The notes under the pieces are model-generated. The model had not been told where the DNA came from, searched no databases, and saw nothing but the letters and a program-made list of their open reading frames with translations. Source: Leishmania infantum JPCM5 (lineage: Eukaryota > Euglenozoa > Kinetoplastea > Trypanosomatida > Trypanosomatidae). Taken from it: 64,000 nt of DNA. The translations under genes were made by a program, and so were the position numbers. Shown here piece by piece: positions 29,000 to 38,098 of this stretch (its first letter is position 1; each line of letters begins with the position of its first letter). The stretch lies in NCBI RefSeq assembly GCF_000002875.2, contig NC_009417.2:1-64000 (forward strand). Reading direction: 5' to 3'.

Positions 29000-29748
29000 G
29001 CCTCTCCTGTAGCAGCAACGCCCCCGTGCTCTTCGGATGTGCGTTTTGCATTCTACGTGGGGGAAGGGAAACGCGCGACCACCACTGTGAACGCAGCCGC
29101 TGTTTCCTCTAAAGCAACAAACAACGACTTTCCCTCACCACCGATGGCGCCATGAGGCGTGAAGACAGGCGACAGCGAAAGTGAGTGCCGCTGCTTCGCA
29201 CGGCACCGACTGAAAAGAGGGAAGTGCTTTGAAAAAAAAAAAACGAAGAAAGCGAAGTGGCGGGCAGTGGCGAGCGCAGCGCGCAGGTGCGCAAGCATGA
29301 GAGGCGCAGATTCATGGACGAGACACAAGGGGCGGCGTGTTGGCGCCAAGGACGGATTTGACCTCTTGCGATGCGCATCGAGTACGGAGGCGGACACGTC
29401 GCTGTGAGTGCGAGAGAAAAGAAGGGGAGAATGGGGCGCTCGGAAGTCGGATAATCGGCATCTGCGAAAGAAGCAGCTGGGCAATGGTGGTCTTGGTAGT
29501 GGCGATACAAGCTGAAACGAATCTCTTTGAGACGGTCGATTAGGCGCAGCGGCTATGGTCTCGGGCCTTGGGAACCGCTGTGACGGAGGAGCATGCGAGT
29601 GTCCAGTTCATCAAGACCCACGTAAAACAAGCACTGGACAGATCGGCAACGACGTCTACACACACACACACACACAGACACGCACACTCACGTGCAAAGG
29701 CACGCAGATGCATCTCGAATGCGGCAGCAGTGCTTGTTCGCACCGCTT
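29000..29748. other. Spacer with poly-A run and AC microsatellite
   Basis: A-run at about 29230-29241 (poly-T on the sense strand, a candidate splice tract) and an AC repeat at 29659-29677. No gene seen. Confidence 0.5.
29659..29677. repeat. AC/GT dinucleotide repeat
   Basis: About nine AC units in the 3' flank of the CEP19 homologue, 70 bp past its stop codon, followed by looser AC-rich sequence. Confidence 0.75.
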
Positions 29749-30849
29749 CTAATCAGAATCGTCGTCCCACCCGCTACTCTGCGTGGGCTTCGACACTTCG
29801 ACACGCTTGTCGTACACGTACCCCGGATCGCCAGGCTTCACGACTTTGGCTTTGAAGCGCTCATTCATGACCTCCTTGAACTCCTGTAGCGTAACTTCAT
29901 CGGCGTCGTTGAGGTCAACGTTTTCCAGCGCAGCGTCGGGGTCGCGATACAGAAGGCCCAAGTCCGCCTTCTGCGGCTTGCTGCTGCGGGCTGTGGGCGC
30001 GTCGGGCGAGGCGGTGTTCGCTATCGTTGGCAGCAATGCCGCAGCGAACGTTGATGCGACCGTGCCAGTTGAAGGTGCATTCGCCGCTGACGACGCAGGG
30101 CTCTGCCCTTGAAGGCGCTGGCATCGTATGAGCAGTGATTGAAATTGCGCCTCGGAGAGGAGCGCCTCATGCGTCTTCGCGAGCCGCCGCGCTAGCTGCG
30201 CTGTCGGCATGTCAGGCCGCAGGTTAGTACGCAGGTGAATGCGGCGAACGTGCGGCACACCTGCCGGCCTCTCATACTCGATGTAGAGTGTCGGGGGGTT
30301 GCTCTGGATGCCCGTTCTTGTGGCGCGCGCGACGGAGCTCGTCCCTCGGCACCACCACTGTCGCGGTATGAGAACTCTAATCATGAGACCTTCGATGACG
30401 TCAGACACTAGCTCGTCGTGGCTCACTTCGTGCCGTCCCTTCTCCTGAAAGTCAGCGCCTCTTTTCTGAATGAGGTGATCGATCGTTTCAGATGGCACAA
30501 GACAGGGAAGAAGTGCCGCACTTGTGCGGAGCGCCTCGGCGTACTCGCTGAGGTTGCAGCCGTCCGGATACAAGCTCGACACTAGCTCCTGGGCGTCGGC
30601 GATGTCGCGCTTGTGTTTTGCATGCAATTGCTCCAGCAGAGATGCGCGGCGGCTACACATCTCGTGATACCAAGGACTTTCCTTGACATCCGGCGCGATT
30701 GTGGGCAACGGTACACCAGGCTCGCGAGTCCACTCTGCGTGGGTGCGCAGCGTCAGCTCTTGCACAGCTTTCCGTGGGTCGCGGCGGTATTTTCGAAAGA
30801 GATGGTGCACGAGTGCCCAGAGCTCCGCTCCCATGTCATCTACAGCCAT
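29749..30849 (-). CDS. CEP19: CEP19 homologue, 366 aa, with an extra N-terminal region
   Basis: The C-terminal 185 residues follow CEP19. NPPTLYIEYERP near 184 matches the PPAIILIYE strand, and a helical stretch (LARRLAKTHEALLSEAQFQSLL) follows. The end reads DLNDADEVTLQEFKEVMNE, DPGYVYDKRVEV and SSGWDDD, against [35 protein letters not shown] and SCGWD in human CEP19. Human CEP19 has 167 aa; here about 180 extra N-terminal residues (LWALVHHLFRKYRRDPRKAV and on) form a helical region I do not recognise. CEP19 sits on the mother centriole, is recruited by FOP and CEP350, and loads RABL2 for IFT entry. The ATG at 30849 is preferred; an upstream extension to 31179 is low-complexity. Confidence 0.85.
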   Translation of the reverse strand: MAVDDMGAELWALVHHLFRKYRRDPRKAVQELTLRTHAEWTREPGVPLPTIAPDVKESPWYHEMCSRRASLLEQLHAKHKRDIADAQELVSSLYPDGCNLSEYAEALRTSAALLPCLVPSETIDHLIQKRGADFQEKGRHEVSHDELVSDVIEGLMIRVLIPRQWWCRGTSSVARATRTGIQSNPPTLYIEYERPAGVPHVRRIHLRTNLRPDMPTAQLARRLAKTHEALLSEAQFQSLLIRCQRLQGQSPASSAANAPSTGTVASTFAAALLPTIANTASPDAPTARSSKPQKADLGLLYRDPDAALENVDLNDADEVTLQEFKEVMNERFKAKVVKPGDPGYVYDKRVEVSKPTQSSGWDDDSD

Positions 30850-31441
30850 GTTTATGAGTGTCGGACAGCGGCACACGGAAGCCTGTGCTTGTGTCTGTGC
30901 GAAGCGGCAAAGGTGCGTGCAGCCCACGACGGTGATGGAGATTTGCCCCGTGCACTCTGTAGCGGAGAGTAAATGCCTTTCGCGGGGTTCGAGGCGGAGG
31001 TATGGAGGGATGCAGAGAGTGGAGAGAAGGGGCAGCGCGAGAAGAGGGGCAGTGGTGGAGGGTCGATGAGGCGCGGGAAAGGAAACATGCAACACCTGCG
31101 CAGGAGCGCCACAGCACGACGCTCGCCGCTCTCTCTCTCTGTTGTCCTTTGCGCTTTTGTGTGGTTGGAACGGGGACAAAGGGTGGGAGAGGGGACGGCG
31201 TGGCCCAACACCTCAGACGCTAGTGGATTATCGTGCCCTCAAGACAGCACTCGTGGCAAGTCTGGCCCAAGACAGAATTCCTCGGGCACAAGCGCGACAG
31301 GCAGCAAAACAGGCGTGCACAAGCGAGCAACAAGACGCACAACGACAAAGCAAAGCAAGCCGCTGCAGGAGCTTGCCGGCAACACAGCGTGCAGTCTAGC
31401 ACACTATTTATCTCGACTTCTGCGAACACGCCAGCACCACC
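30850..31441. other. Spacer, no gene seen
   Basis: Purine-rich plus strand at about 31005-31080 is a candidate polypyrimidine region for the CEP19 homologue. The rest is the 3' flank of PRP31. Confidence 0.45.
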
Positions 31442-32473
31442 TTAGCTCGTGCGCCGACGCTTTCGACCGCGGCGCTCGTACATGTTGTGCCCTGCGCCAC
31501 GCAGCACTGGCGGGTCCAGCCAAGCACGCATACGGTTACACGCCAGACGACGCTCACGGACACCTTCGTAGTTGGTTGGGGCGCGCCGGTTCGCGTCAAT
31601 GCGCGCAAGCGTCAGTGTAACGCGTGAAACCAAGCGTAGTGCTTTAGGCCGAAGCTGGGGTGGCAGATTTGCTACCAGGTCGCAGTTACTAAGGAACCCA
31701 GTTGTTTTTATTGCGATTCCGCTGTCGTTGGAGCGTCGACTGCCGAGCCTCGCCAAATCGGCGGGGTCCATGATCGACAGCTTTGCTACGCTACCCGAGA
31801 TGGCGAAGAGCTGCGACGTGATGCCGGTGCCGAGGAAGGCGCACAGATTGGGGCAGATGAGCGGCATCGAGCACTGGATGTATTCGAGGAACGTTTGCTT
31901 AGCCATTTCGAGGTTCTCAAGCTCCTCGCACGCTTCCAGCACACGGCTCAACTCCTCAGGAGACAGATCGCGGCCAGACGTCGTGGAGGCACATGCCACC
32001 ACCACCACCAGCAGCTGGGACGGAATGAGCTCGTCCAATTGCCCAACGACAGAGCTGAGGTCGACGCTGTTTTGGATTATCTTGACCACTTTGGCGTAGA
32101 GAACGCTGTCAGAGAAGAACATGGCCAGCTCCGGGAAGCGTATGCTGTACTGCGCACGCAGAAAGACGTGCACACGACTCTTCTCCACCTCGATGCGCAG
32201 CACCAACGAGCTGCAGTCGGACACGTACTGGTACTCGGGATCGTCAGATGGAATGCAGTTCTTGCCGCGACCCGTTGTCTGCTCGTAGTCACTCAAACGA
32301 CGTAGCATTCCACTCAAGTAGGACGAGCGGAGTAGTTTTGTGACCTCCGTAACGCTATCGTACCGAAGCGCATCATCGTCGCTCAGCAGTGTCACCTCGT
32401 GCTCCTCGTACGCCGGGATCTCTTCAAGGGTGACGGTCGCCACATGTGCATCAAAGCCTTCGTCCATCTTCAT
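31442..32473 (-). CDS. PRP31: PRP31, U4/U6 snRNP splicing factor, 343 aa
   Basis: Contains the Nop domain of the Prp31/Nop56/Nop58 family: CPNLCAFLGTGITSQLFAISGSVAKLS (about 207-233), then TTGFLSNCDLVANLPPQLRPKALRLVSRVTLTLARIDA (257-294), which matches the Prp31 F-xx-SDIVQSLPPDxRRKAxRLVAAKxxLAARVD signature. The C-terminus is basic (ERRGRKRRR), like the Prp31 RYRK region. Prp31 bridges U4 snRNA and the 15.5K protein in the U4/U6.U5 tri-snRNP. At 343 aa it is shorter than the roughly 500-aa yeast and human proteins, lacking much of the C-terminal tail. In trypanosomatids it would serve spliced-leader trans-splicing. The start has two nearby ATGs (codons 1 and 3). Confidence 0.9.
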   Translation of the reverse strand: MKMDEGFDAHVATVTLEEIPAYEEHEVTLLSDDDALRYDSVTEVTKLLRSSYLSGMLRRLSDYEQTTGRGKNCIPSDDPEYQYVSDCSSLVLRIEVEKSRVHVFLRAQYSIRFPELAMFFSDSVLYAKVVKIIQNSVDLSSVVGQLDELIPSQLLVVVVACASTTSGRDLSPEELSRVLEACEELENLEMAKQTFLEYIQCSMPLICPNLCAFLGTGITSQLFAISGSVAKLSIMDPADLARLGSRRSNDSGIAIKTTGFLSNCDLVANLPPQLRPKALRLVSRVTLTLARIDANRRAPTNYEGVRERRLACNRMRAWLDPPVLRGAGHNMYERRGRKRRRTS

Positions 32474-33290
32474 CAGAGTGGGTCAGGCAGTCGCGGACTC
32501 AAGCACGGCGCGCAGAGGGGAGGGAAGAGTACTTGCCACGGTGCGAGAAGGGCAAGTCGTTCGATGCTTCAACTTCTGTTGTCATGTATGTGCTTTCGCC
32601 AGAATTGACCCTCAACAATCGCATATATATATATATATGTGTGTGTGTGTGAACAACAGGAAATCACCAGAAACGAGGGGAAATGACGGAAGCAAATGTT
32701 ACACAGCAGGCGAGAGCGCCGCTCGCAAAAAGAAATATATGACACACATCACACTATGAGCCAGCAGAGCATCACGGTAGCGCAAGCCTATCCATCCTGC
32801 AGCCCGGAAAGCAGCCAGCTTTTGAGGCAACCAGGCGGACGACGCGTACAAGGGAAAAGATAGGGAAAGCCCCTTCGCCAGAGGAACCGAGCAGCATCGC
32901 AATGTGTGCCTATTGCCTCTCTCCAGCCTTCACGACCGCTTCGGAATCTGCATGCCTACGCTGTGGGTAGATGAGCCAATGGGGCCACTACCACAGAGAG
33001 AAGGCAAAAACATGGTAATACATCGGAAGCCGTCGCCGCACCTGAGACGGTGTCTACTTCGGAGGAGAGGTCCATTTTACGCTGTTGTTCTTCTCGACTG
33101 CCTACTTGCAGGACTCATAGTGTACATGATAACGTCCGGAAATCCTACATCAAATCAGAGAGAGGCAAAGAAGACCTCAGCTGCAAAGAGGCAGGCACAC
33201 GTTACCACGTAGGGATCGATAGCCCGGCTGAATCACACACGTCCGCATACGAGAGAGCAAGGCGTCGACACGCGAAGATGCTGGGGGCAC
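32474..33290. other. Spacer with TA/TG microsatellite
   Basis: A compound TA then TG repeat lies at 32621-32651. No gene supported; short plus-strand frames are not protein-like. Confidence 0.5.
32621..32651. repeat. Compound TA-TG microsatellite
   Basis: About eight TA units followed by six TG units, upstream of PRP31. Confidence 0.8.
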
Positions 33291-34517
33291 CTACGATTGA
33301 GGGCACCGTGCAGGGGACAGCGATAGTTGCTTGAGATCGTTTTGCAACTGCTTCCACACGCTTCGGCGATTCAACAAGGTACTCCGTCGTCTGTGGCTGT
33401 CCCCCTTCTCAGCATAGGACTTCTTCGCGACTTGGTAGCTAAAGTATGCCTTCGCTTCCTCAATCAGGGCGCGGAGCTCCGCTTCGCTTGCGTCACCGCG
33501 CTCGCTGCTGTGCACCGCATCGAGATTGCACTTGTGAGGCTGTACAAGCCCGTGCTCTATCAGCGCACGCCACGCTCGCACATGCGCTGTGCTCAGAACA
33601 CGCTCAAGTACGGTGTCCGAAGAACCTACGACAGTGGTTTCATCAACGTAGCCGAGGTGGACAAGGCGCTCGAACAAGAAAAACTGGCAGAGCGTCATTT
33701 GGCGACTTGATGGTAGAATCGTCTCCAGCACTGCCGGCAGCACCTCCCACAGCGCATCCTCCACGTCGAAGTCGATGGAAACAGGAAGGGCGCCAATCAC
33801 CGTGCCACGGCACTCCAAAACGTCCAGAAGCAGCGACAGAGACTTCACGTCCTGCCCCGTTGCAGCTGCCTTCCAGACCTCTGTCGCTGTCTTGCCACGA
33901 AACGTGGTGGCGATAAACTCGTGGTAGAGGGGAAGGAGAAGCGCTACAACAGCCGCTTGCTGCTTCAAGTGGGCGAGAAACAGTGTGGTGCGACCACAGA
34001 AGCCACGATTGCGCCCGGCTGAGGAGGGCGGGTTGCAGTAAGTGGGATTCAGAGGATCGGCGCCTAGGTCGCGAAGCAAGCGAGCAGAGTCGACGTGGCC
34101 GTGCAGCGCTGCCAGGTGCAACGGCGTGAGACCACTTGCATTGTACTCGTCCACGGCGCAGCCACACTCAGTGACCAAAATATCTACCATGCAAGAGAAA
34201 CCAAGGCTAGCGGCCACGTGAGTGGCGCTGTTGCCGCTCGCATCGCGTATGCGCGGGATTTGCGCAGTTTCGACCTGTGGGACCGCATTTGACACCACGT
34301 ATGCATTCTCGGCGCACGCCATATTAGCGAAGCGCCGCACGCTCATTTTGTATCGGATGAGCTCCATGCCAGGGCTCACGTCGAAGGGGTTGTCGCCGCG
34401 CACGAGAATCAGCAAAGAGGCGACATCGTTTGTCGCCACCAAGTCAAACAGATCGCGCTGAGGGAGCTTGTAGACGGGTGCCGGGGCCCCAGCAGGTGGC
34501 TCCACCGCGTTCGCCAT
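33291..34517 (-). CDS. Ankyrin-repeat protein, 408 aa
   Basis: Two clear ankyrin repeats lie at about 92-155: RDASGNSATHVAASLGFSCMVDILV and NASGLTPLHLAALHGHVDSARLLRDLGADP. Degenerate ones follow (GRTTLFLAHLKQQAAVVALLL, GKTATEVWKAA). The N-terminal helix (DLFDLVATNDVASLLILVRG) may be an incomplete capping repeat. The C-terminal 150 residues are helical, ending with a basic tail. No enzymatic domain, so it is probably a scaffold. The ATG at 34517 is chosen over 34643 because the 42 extra residues are basic and hydrophobic and cross the splice region. Confidence 0.82.
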   Translation of the reverse strand: MANAVEPPAGAPAPVYKLPQRDLFDLVATNDVASLLILVRGDNPFDVSPGMELIRYKMSVRRFANMACAENAYVVSNAVPQVETAQIPRIRDASGNSATHVAASLGFSCMVDILVTECGCAVDEYNASGLTPLHLAALHGHVDSARLLRDLGADPLNPTYCNPPSSAGRNRGFCGRTTLFLAHLKQQAAVVALLLPLYHEFIATTFRGKTATEVWKAAATGQDVKSLSLLLDVLECRGTVIGALPVSIDFDVEDALWEVLPAVLETILPSSRQMTLCQFFLFERLVHLGYVDETTVVGSSDTVLERVLSTAHVRAWRALIEHGLVQPHKCNLDAVHSSERGDASEAELRALIEEAKAYFSYQVAKKSYAEKGDSHRRRSTLLNRRSVWKQLQNDLKQLSLSPARCPQS

Positions 34518-35291
34518 CCTCCTACGTCGCACAAGGGGGCTAGGAAGAGCAGAACGAAGGACGTAACACGGATACCGTTTCAGCACGCGTGCACATATAG
34601 TTGTAATCGATGTTCGAAGGGAAAAAGAGGCGTCGAGGGCCACCTTCGTCTCCCTTCGCCTGGATGCGGGCCAACGAGTATTGTTTCAAAACGATGTAAA
34701 GCGCGCGAGATCTCCAGTTGCTCTGTGACAGAGAAAGAGAGGGAGTATGCAGCAGCAGTGATCAGGGAAGGGCACGGCAGCTACACACACACGCATACAT
34801 ACACGTATATATATGTACACAGGTGCAGATGTATGTGCGCGGTCAGAATAGAGAAGGTACAGGGAGATACGAGAATGGAATATAAAAGGATAAAAAACGA
34901 GCGAGCGCTCGAGTGCCACACAAACAATGGGCGCCACGCGTGTCGGCTGCGGATGCACACGTGCAATTAAACACACACACACACACGAAGCAGAAGCGGA
35001 AAGGGGAGACGCAGAGGGTTCGGAAGAGATTTTCTGTATCGCCATCGTGGTCCCTCCCTACTCTATCCGCATCTACCACTCAAGCGCCTCAAGCGGCACA
35101 TGCGGGTGACCGAGGTACTCCGATGCAAAATGTTGTCCTACTTCACCGCTGCCCGCACGGATTCTGTAACTTGCCGTTGTGTGTTCCATTTCTGTTCGTC
35201 GAAAGATGGATGTGGGAAGCAGCAGATGCTGCGCACGGCGAATACGCAACGAGCCGAAGAGAAACGAAAAGAAAGCACTGCAACTCCTATC
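34518..35291. other. Spacer with AC and TA microsatellites
   Basis: AC/TA-rich sequence at about 34780-34822 and an AC repeat at 34969-34987. No gene seen. Confidence 0.5.
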
Positions 35292-36272
35292 TTAATCGTC
35301 GCTGTTCCACCCGCTGCTGAGACTTCGCTCACTGTAGCCCTCTTCACAGAGCATGCCATATGTGCTGCGCGATGCCACGCGGCCTCGCCGCCGCCCTGTG
35401 GAAGAGCCGGACGCCTCGTCCTCCGCCCTTTCCGCGGACTCACCACTCCGGCCATCAGCGTCGTCCGGATAGTCATTACCCGAAAAGTCCTCAGCGTTGC
35501 TATCGAACTCGTCGTCTTTACGGTGATCTGGGTAACAGTAGAGGTCCTCCGTAGCATCACCTATGGCCTCCACGCACAACAGCTCATCGTATTCCTGCAG
35601 GAGCCGCCACATTGCTCCGTCAGCATCCGTTTCCACCGCACCCCAGCGCGAGGGAGACGCCGAGACCAAATTAGCATCCGCACTGCTGTGGCCGCCAACG
35701 CTGCAGGTGCAGCGCCGTGGCGCGAGGAAGTAGCAGGGGAGATCCTCGTCTTCCTCGACTCTGCCACGCTTCAGACTGCTTCGAGTGCATCCGACGAGAT
35801 CGTCTTCCGTTATGGCGAACTCGCCAAATGCCTCCACCATGGTATCCTCCTCCGTCGCCTCAGAATCCAAAGTAAAGAGCTCCACCACAGCAGCACCGTC
35901 GTCTACGCGAGAGACACCATCACCGCACTCGATTACCACGCACTGCCCACTCGCGGTGACACGCTCCACTGGCGAGCGGAACGGTCGCGTCTGCCGATTC
36001 GTAGAAACCTGCGGCATCAGCGCCTTTGCCATTCCCGTCGACTGCTCCGCGCCCAAGTGACGTAGACGGCGAAAGATAAACTTGGTGCGACAGGAAAGAG
36101 TAGCGTGCAGGACTGGCGGCAAGGGGCCCATTTCCGCGCTGTCCCACTGCACCCGTACGAGAGTGGGCGGTGCCGCCTCTTCAACAAACCCATCACGGCC
36201 TCGCTTGCGGCTCACCTTGAGATAAACCCGCGGCTGGCACGCGTCGCCCCCAGTGCGGGTGGGAGTCGACAT
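35292..36272 (-). CDS. IWR1: Iwr1-like RNA polymerase II nuclear-import factor, 326 aa
   Basis: The N-terminus carries a basic motif VYLKVSRKRGRDG, like the LRVKRKR start of Iwr1/SLC7A6OS proteins, which acts as nuclear localisation signal. The C-terminal part has the family signature: ATEDLYCYPDHRKDDEFDSNAEDFSGNDYPDD, where Iwr1 reads YDYYxxD then a FDSNDENxxxNDYPDE block. A SGESAERAEDEAS tail follows, ending GWNSDD. Iwr1 binds assembled Pol II in the cytoplasm and carries it into the nucleus. A role in trypanosomatids, where Pol II transcribes polycistrons and spliced-leader RNA, is inferred. The ATG at 36272 is preferred; one at 36344 adds 24 residues. Confidence 0.83.
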   Translation of the reverse strand: MSTPTRTGGDACQPRVYLKVSRKRGRDGFVEEAAPPTLVRVQWDSAEMGPLPPVLHATLSCRTKFIFRRLRHLGAEQSTGMAKALMPQVSTNRQTRPFRSPVERVTASGQCVVIECGDGVSRVDDGAAVVELFTLDSEATEEDTMVEAFGEFAITEDDLVGCTRSSLKRGRVEEDEDLPCYFLAPRRCTCSVGGHSSADANLVSASPSRWGAVETDADGAMWRLLQEYDELLCVEAIGDATEDLYCYPDHRKDDEFDSNAEDFSGNDYPDDADGRSGESAERAEDEASGSSTGRRRGRVASRSTYGMLCEEGYSERSLSSGWNSDD

Positions 36273-37066
36273 AGATATCGCACAGAGAGGTTGTGCGAGT
36301 GTGAGGAGGCGTGGTTGACGCGTGAGAGTTGCCGTCGTCGTCATGAGCGAAAAACCACCTAAACAGGGAGAGACGCGAGCAACTTATCCATGTGCTTTCT
36401 GCGCACTGGGAGAGGGGACGGTGGGGCTCGCTACTGCACAGAGGTTATACCAGTAGAGAAGGCTTCGAATACCTGCACGCGGAGCGGGCTCGAATGCGTG
36501 CCTCTGTAGTTTTCCCCCTCCTGTAACGAGGGTGTGAAGAGCACAGAGAGAGAGAGGGCAAAAACTGCAGTCGCTTTCCCGCGAGAACTGTGACGCCGCC
36601 GAGAGTGACAGAGAGAGAACGGCGTACATAACATAGAAGTAGGACTTTTTCTTCGTTTTCAGCGCCCTCCAGTTTTCTTTCCGTGCCGTGGCAACCGCGC
36701 CACCTCCGTGATACGCCTTGCCTCACCTTGTCCGAAGCGCAAGCATCGGTCCCGAAAGAGGTGCACCGGCGCTAGTTCTCTGACTCCGTGGTTTCCTTTC
36801 GTCTCACAGAAAGTATATGCTCACGGTTCGCCACTTCAAGGCATCCGTTCAACTCACCACACTCGCCTTGCCGTAAGGAATCATCCGCACAGAACGGACA
36901 AGGAAAGGGGAACCGAGAAGCACGCAAGAGGTATACAGGGGGCCACGGGGCTTTACTGCAGCCTACTCAACACCTCTCCACATGTTATCACACCAGGTTC
37001 ATACATGAAAAGACGGAAAACGAGACCAACCCAGCGCAGTACAAAAGATCTCGCTTTCGATGTCCA
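36273..37066. other. Spacer, no gene seen
   Basis: Upstream region of the Iwr1 gene with purine-rich plus strand at about 36541-36560. It runs into repeat R1 copy 2. Confidence 0.45.
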
Positions 37067-37680
37067 TGTCCATTCGCTGCCACACAGCATGAGCCAAGCT
37101 CCGCTCGGCCCCCGGCGTGCCACAGGCCCCATCGCCTGGCGCGAAGCAGCCCGAGACACGCACGCATGCAAGCAATGCCCCGACCCAGCCACCTCAGCAC
37201 GGCCCCCGTCTCGAGCTGCGCCCACCCCTCCCCGCTCCGCGGGTCGCCTCATAGCCGCTCCCCCATCATGCCGGTCGCCACCCCGGGTGCACCACCACAA
37301 CCACCCCCCCCCGTCCCTACACCTCGGCGTGACGCCCAGGCTGCCCCAACCAGTAGGCAGTGCGAGGGGCGCGTGAGATGCACTCGAGCCATGCTGGCAC
37401 CTCGGCCCATCGCATGGGTGGCGCAAGCGTGCTCTCTGTCGCCGGTCGCTCCGACGCATCCCCGTCCAGGACCTGACCACCGACATCCGCAGTGATACGT
37501 CGCACCCACCTGCCTAGGCGGCAGGCGCTTCACCCTGTCATCACCAGCGGTGGGCTCGGCATTTCGCAGGCACAGGAAGGGAGGGCTGCTTGGCTTCCCC
37601 GCCCCCACTCCCTCCCCCGCGCCGACAGAGCGAGTAGGGGTGTACTGAGCACCGAGATACCACGCACTGAGGTGTCCTAA
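37067..37680 (-). repeat. Interspersed repeat R1, copy 2 (SIDER-like)
   Basis: A 614-bp copy, from TGTCCATTCGCTGCC to GAGGTGTCCTAA on the plus strand. It lies 419 bp past the stop of the tetraspanin-like gene at 38099, in the transcription sense if TTAGGACACC is taken as the 5' end. Its C-run is nine long. It is inverted relative to copy 1, 27 kb away. Confidence 0.8.
37597..37620 (-). other. G-quadruplex motif in R1 copy 2
   Basis: C-runs on the plus strand (4, 5, 3 and 5 C; loops 1, 3 and 1) give a G-quadruplex motif on the sense strand, so it could form in the RNA of the flanking 3' UTR. Confidence 0.55.
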
Positions 37681-38098
37681 ATCATCAGGTCAAGCGAATG
37701 CGACACGAAACCAGCGGAATCGCTTTAACGGGAGCAGTGCTGCACAGACACCATATCATCATGCACCGCATTCATTGTCAAAGGACAGTACCGAAGCCAA
37801 GCATCAATAAGCGTAGGTGACCAACGCAAGTAGTGCTCTGCCGCAGAAGAGATGGCGGTTTTCCCAAGAGAATGCTAAATGAGGTCCCAGACACGCAGAG
37901 GTGACGTCTTCGGTGCTGCAATTGCCCCCCCCCGCCGCCGAAGAGTGGCAGTGAGAAGGGAGGGCGACGGAGAAATCGCCTTTCCTGCAAGTCTCGTCAC
38001 GTTTAGTGAAAAGAAAAACCCTTTCTATTGCTCACCGTGGCCTAAGCCAGAGTTTGCGTCCCTCGAACTCCGACAACAGGTAGTCCTTGTGTGGCACG
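37681..38098. other. 3' flank of the tetraspanin-like gene
   Basis: A C-run of eight to nine at about 37926 is the only marked feature. No gene seen. Confidence 0.4.
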
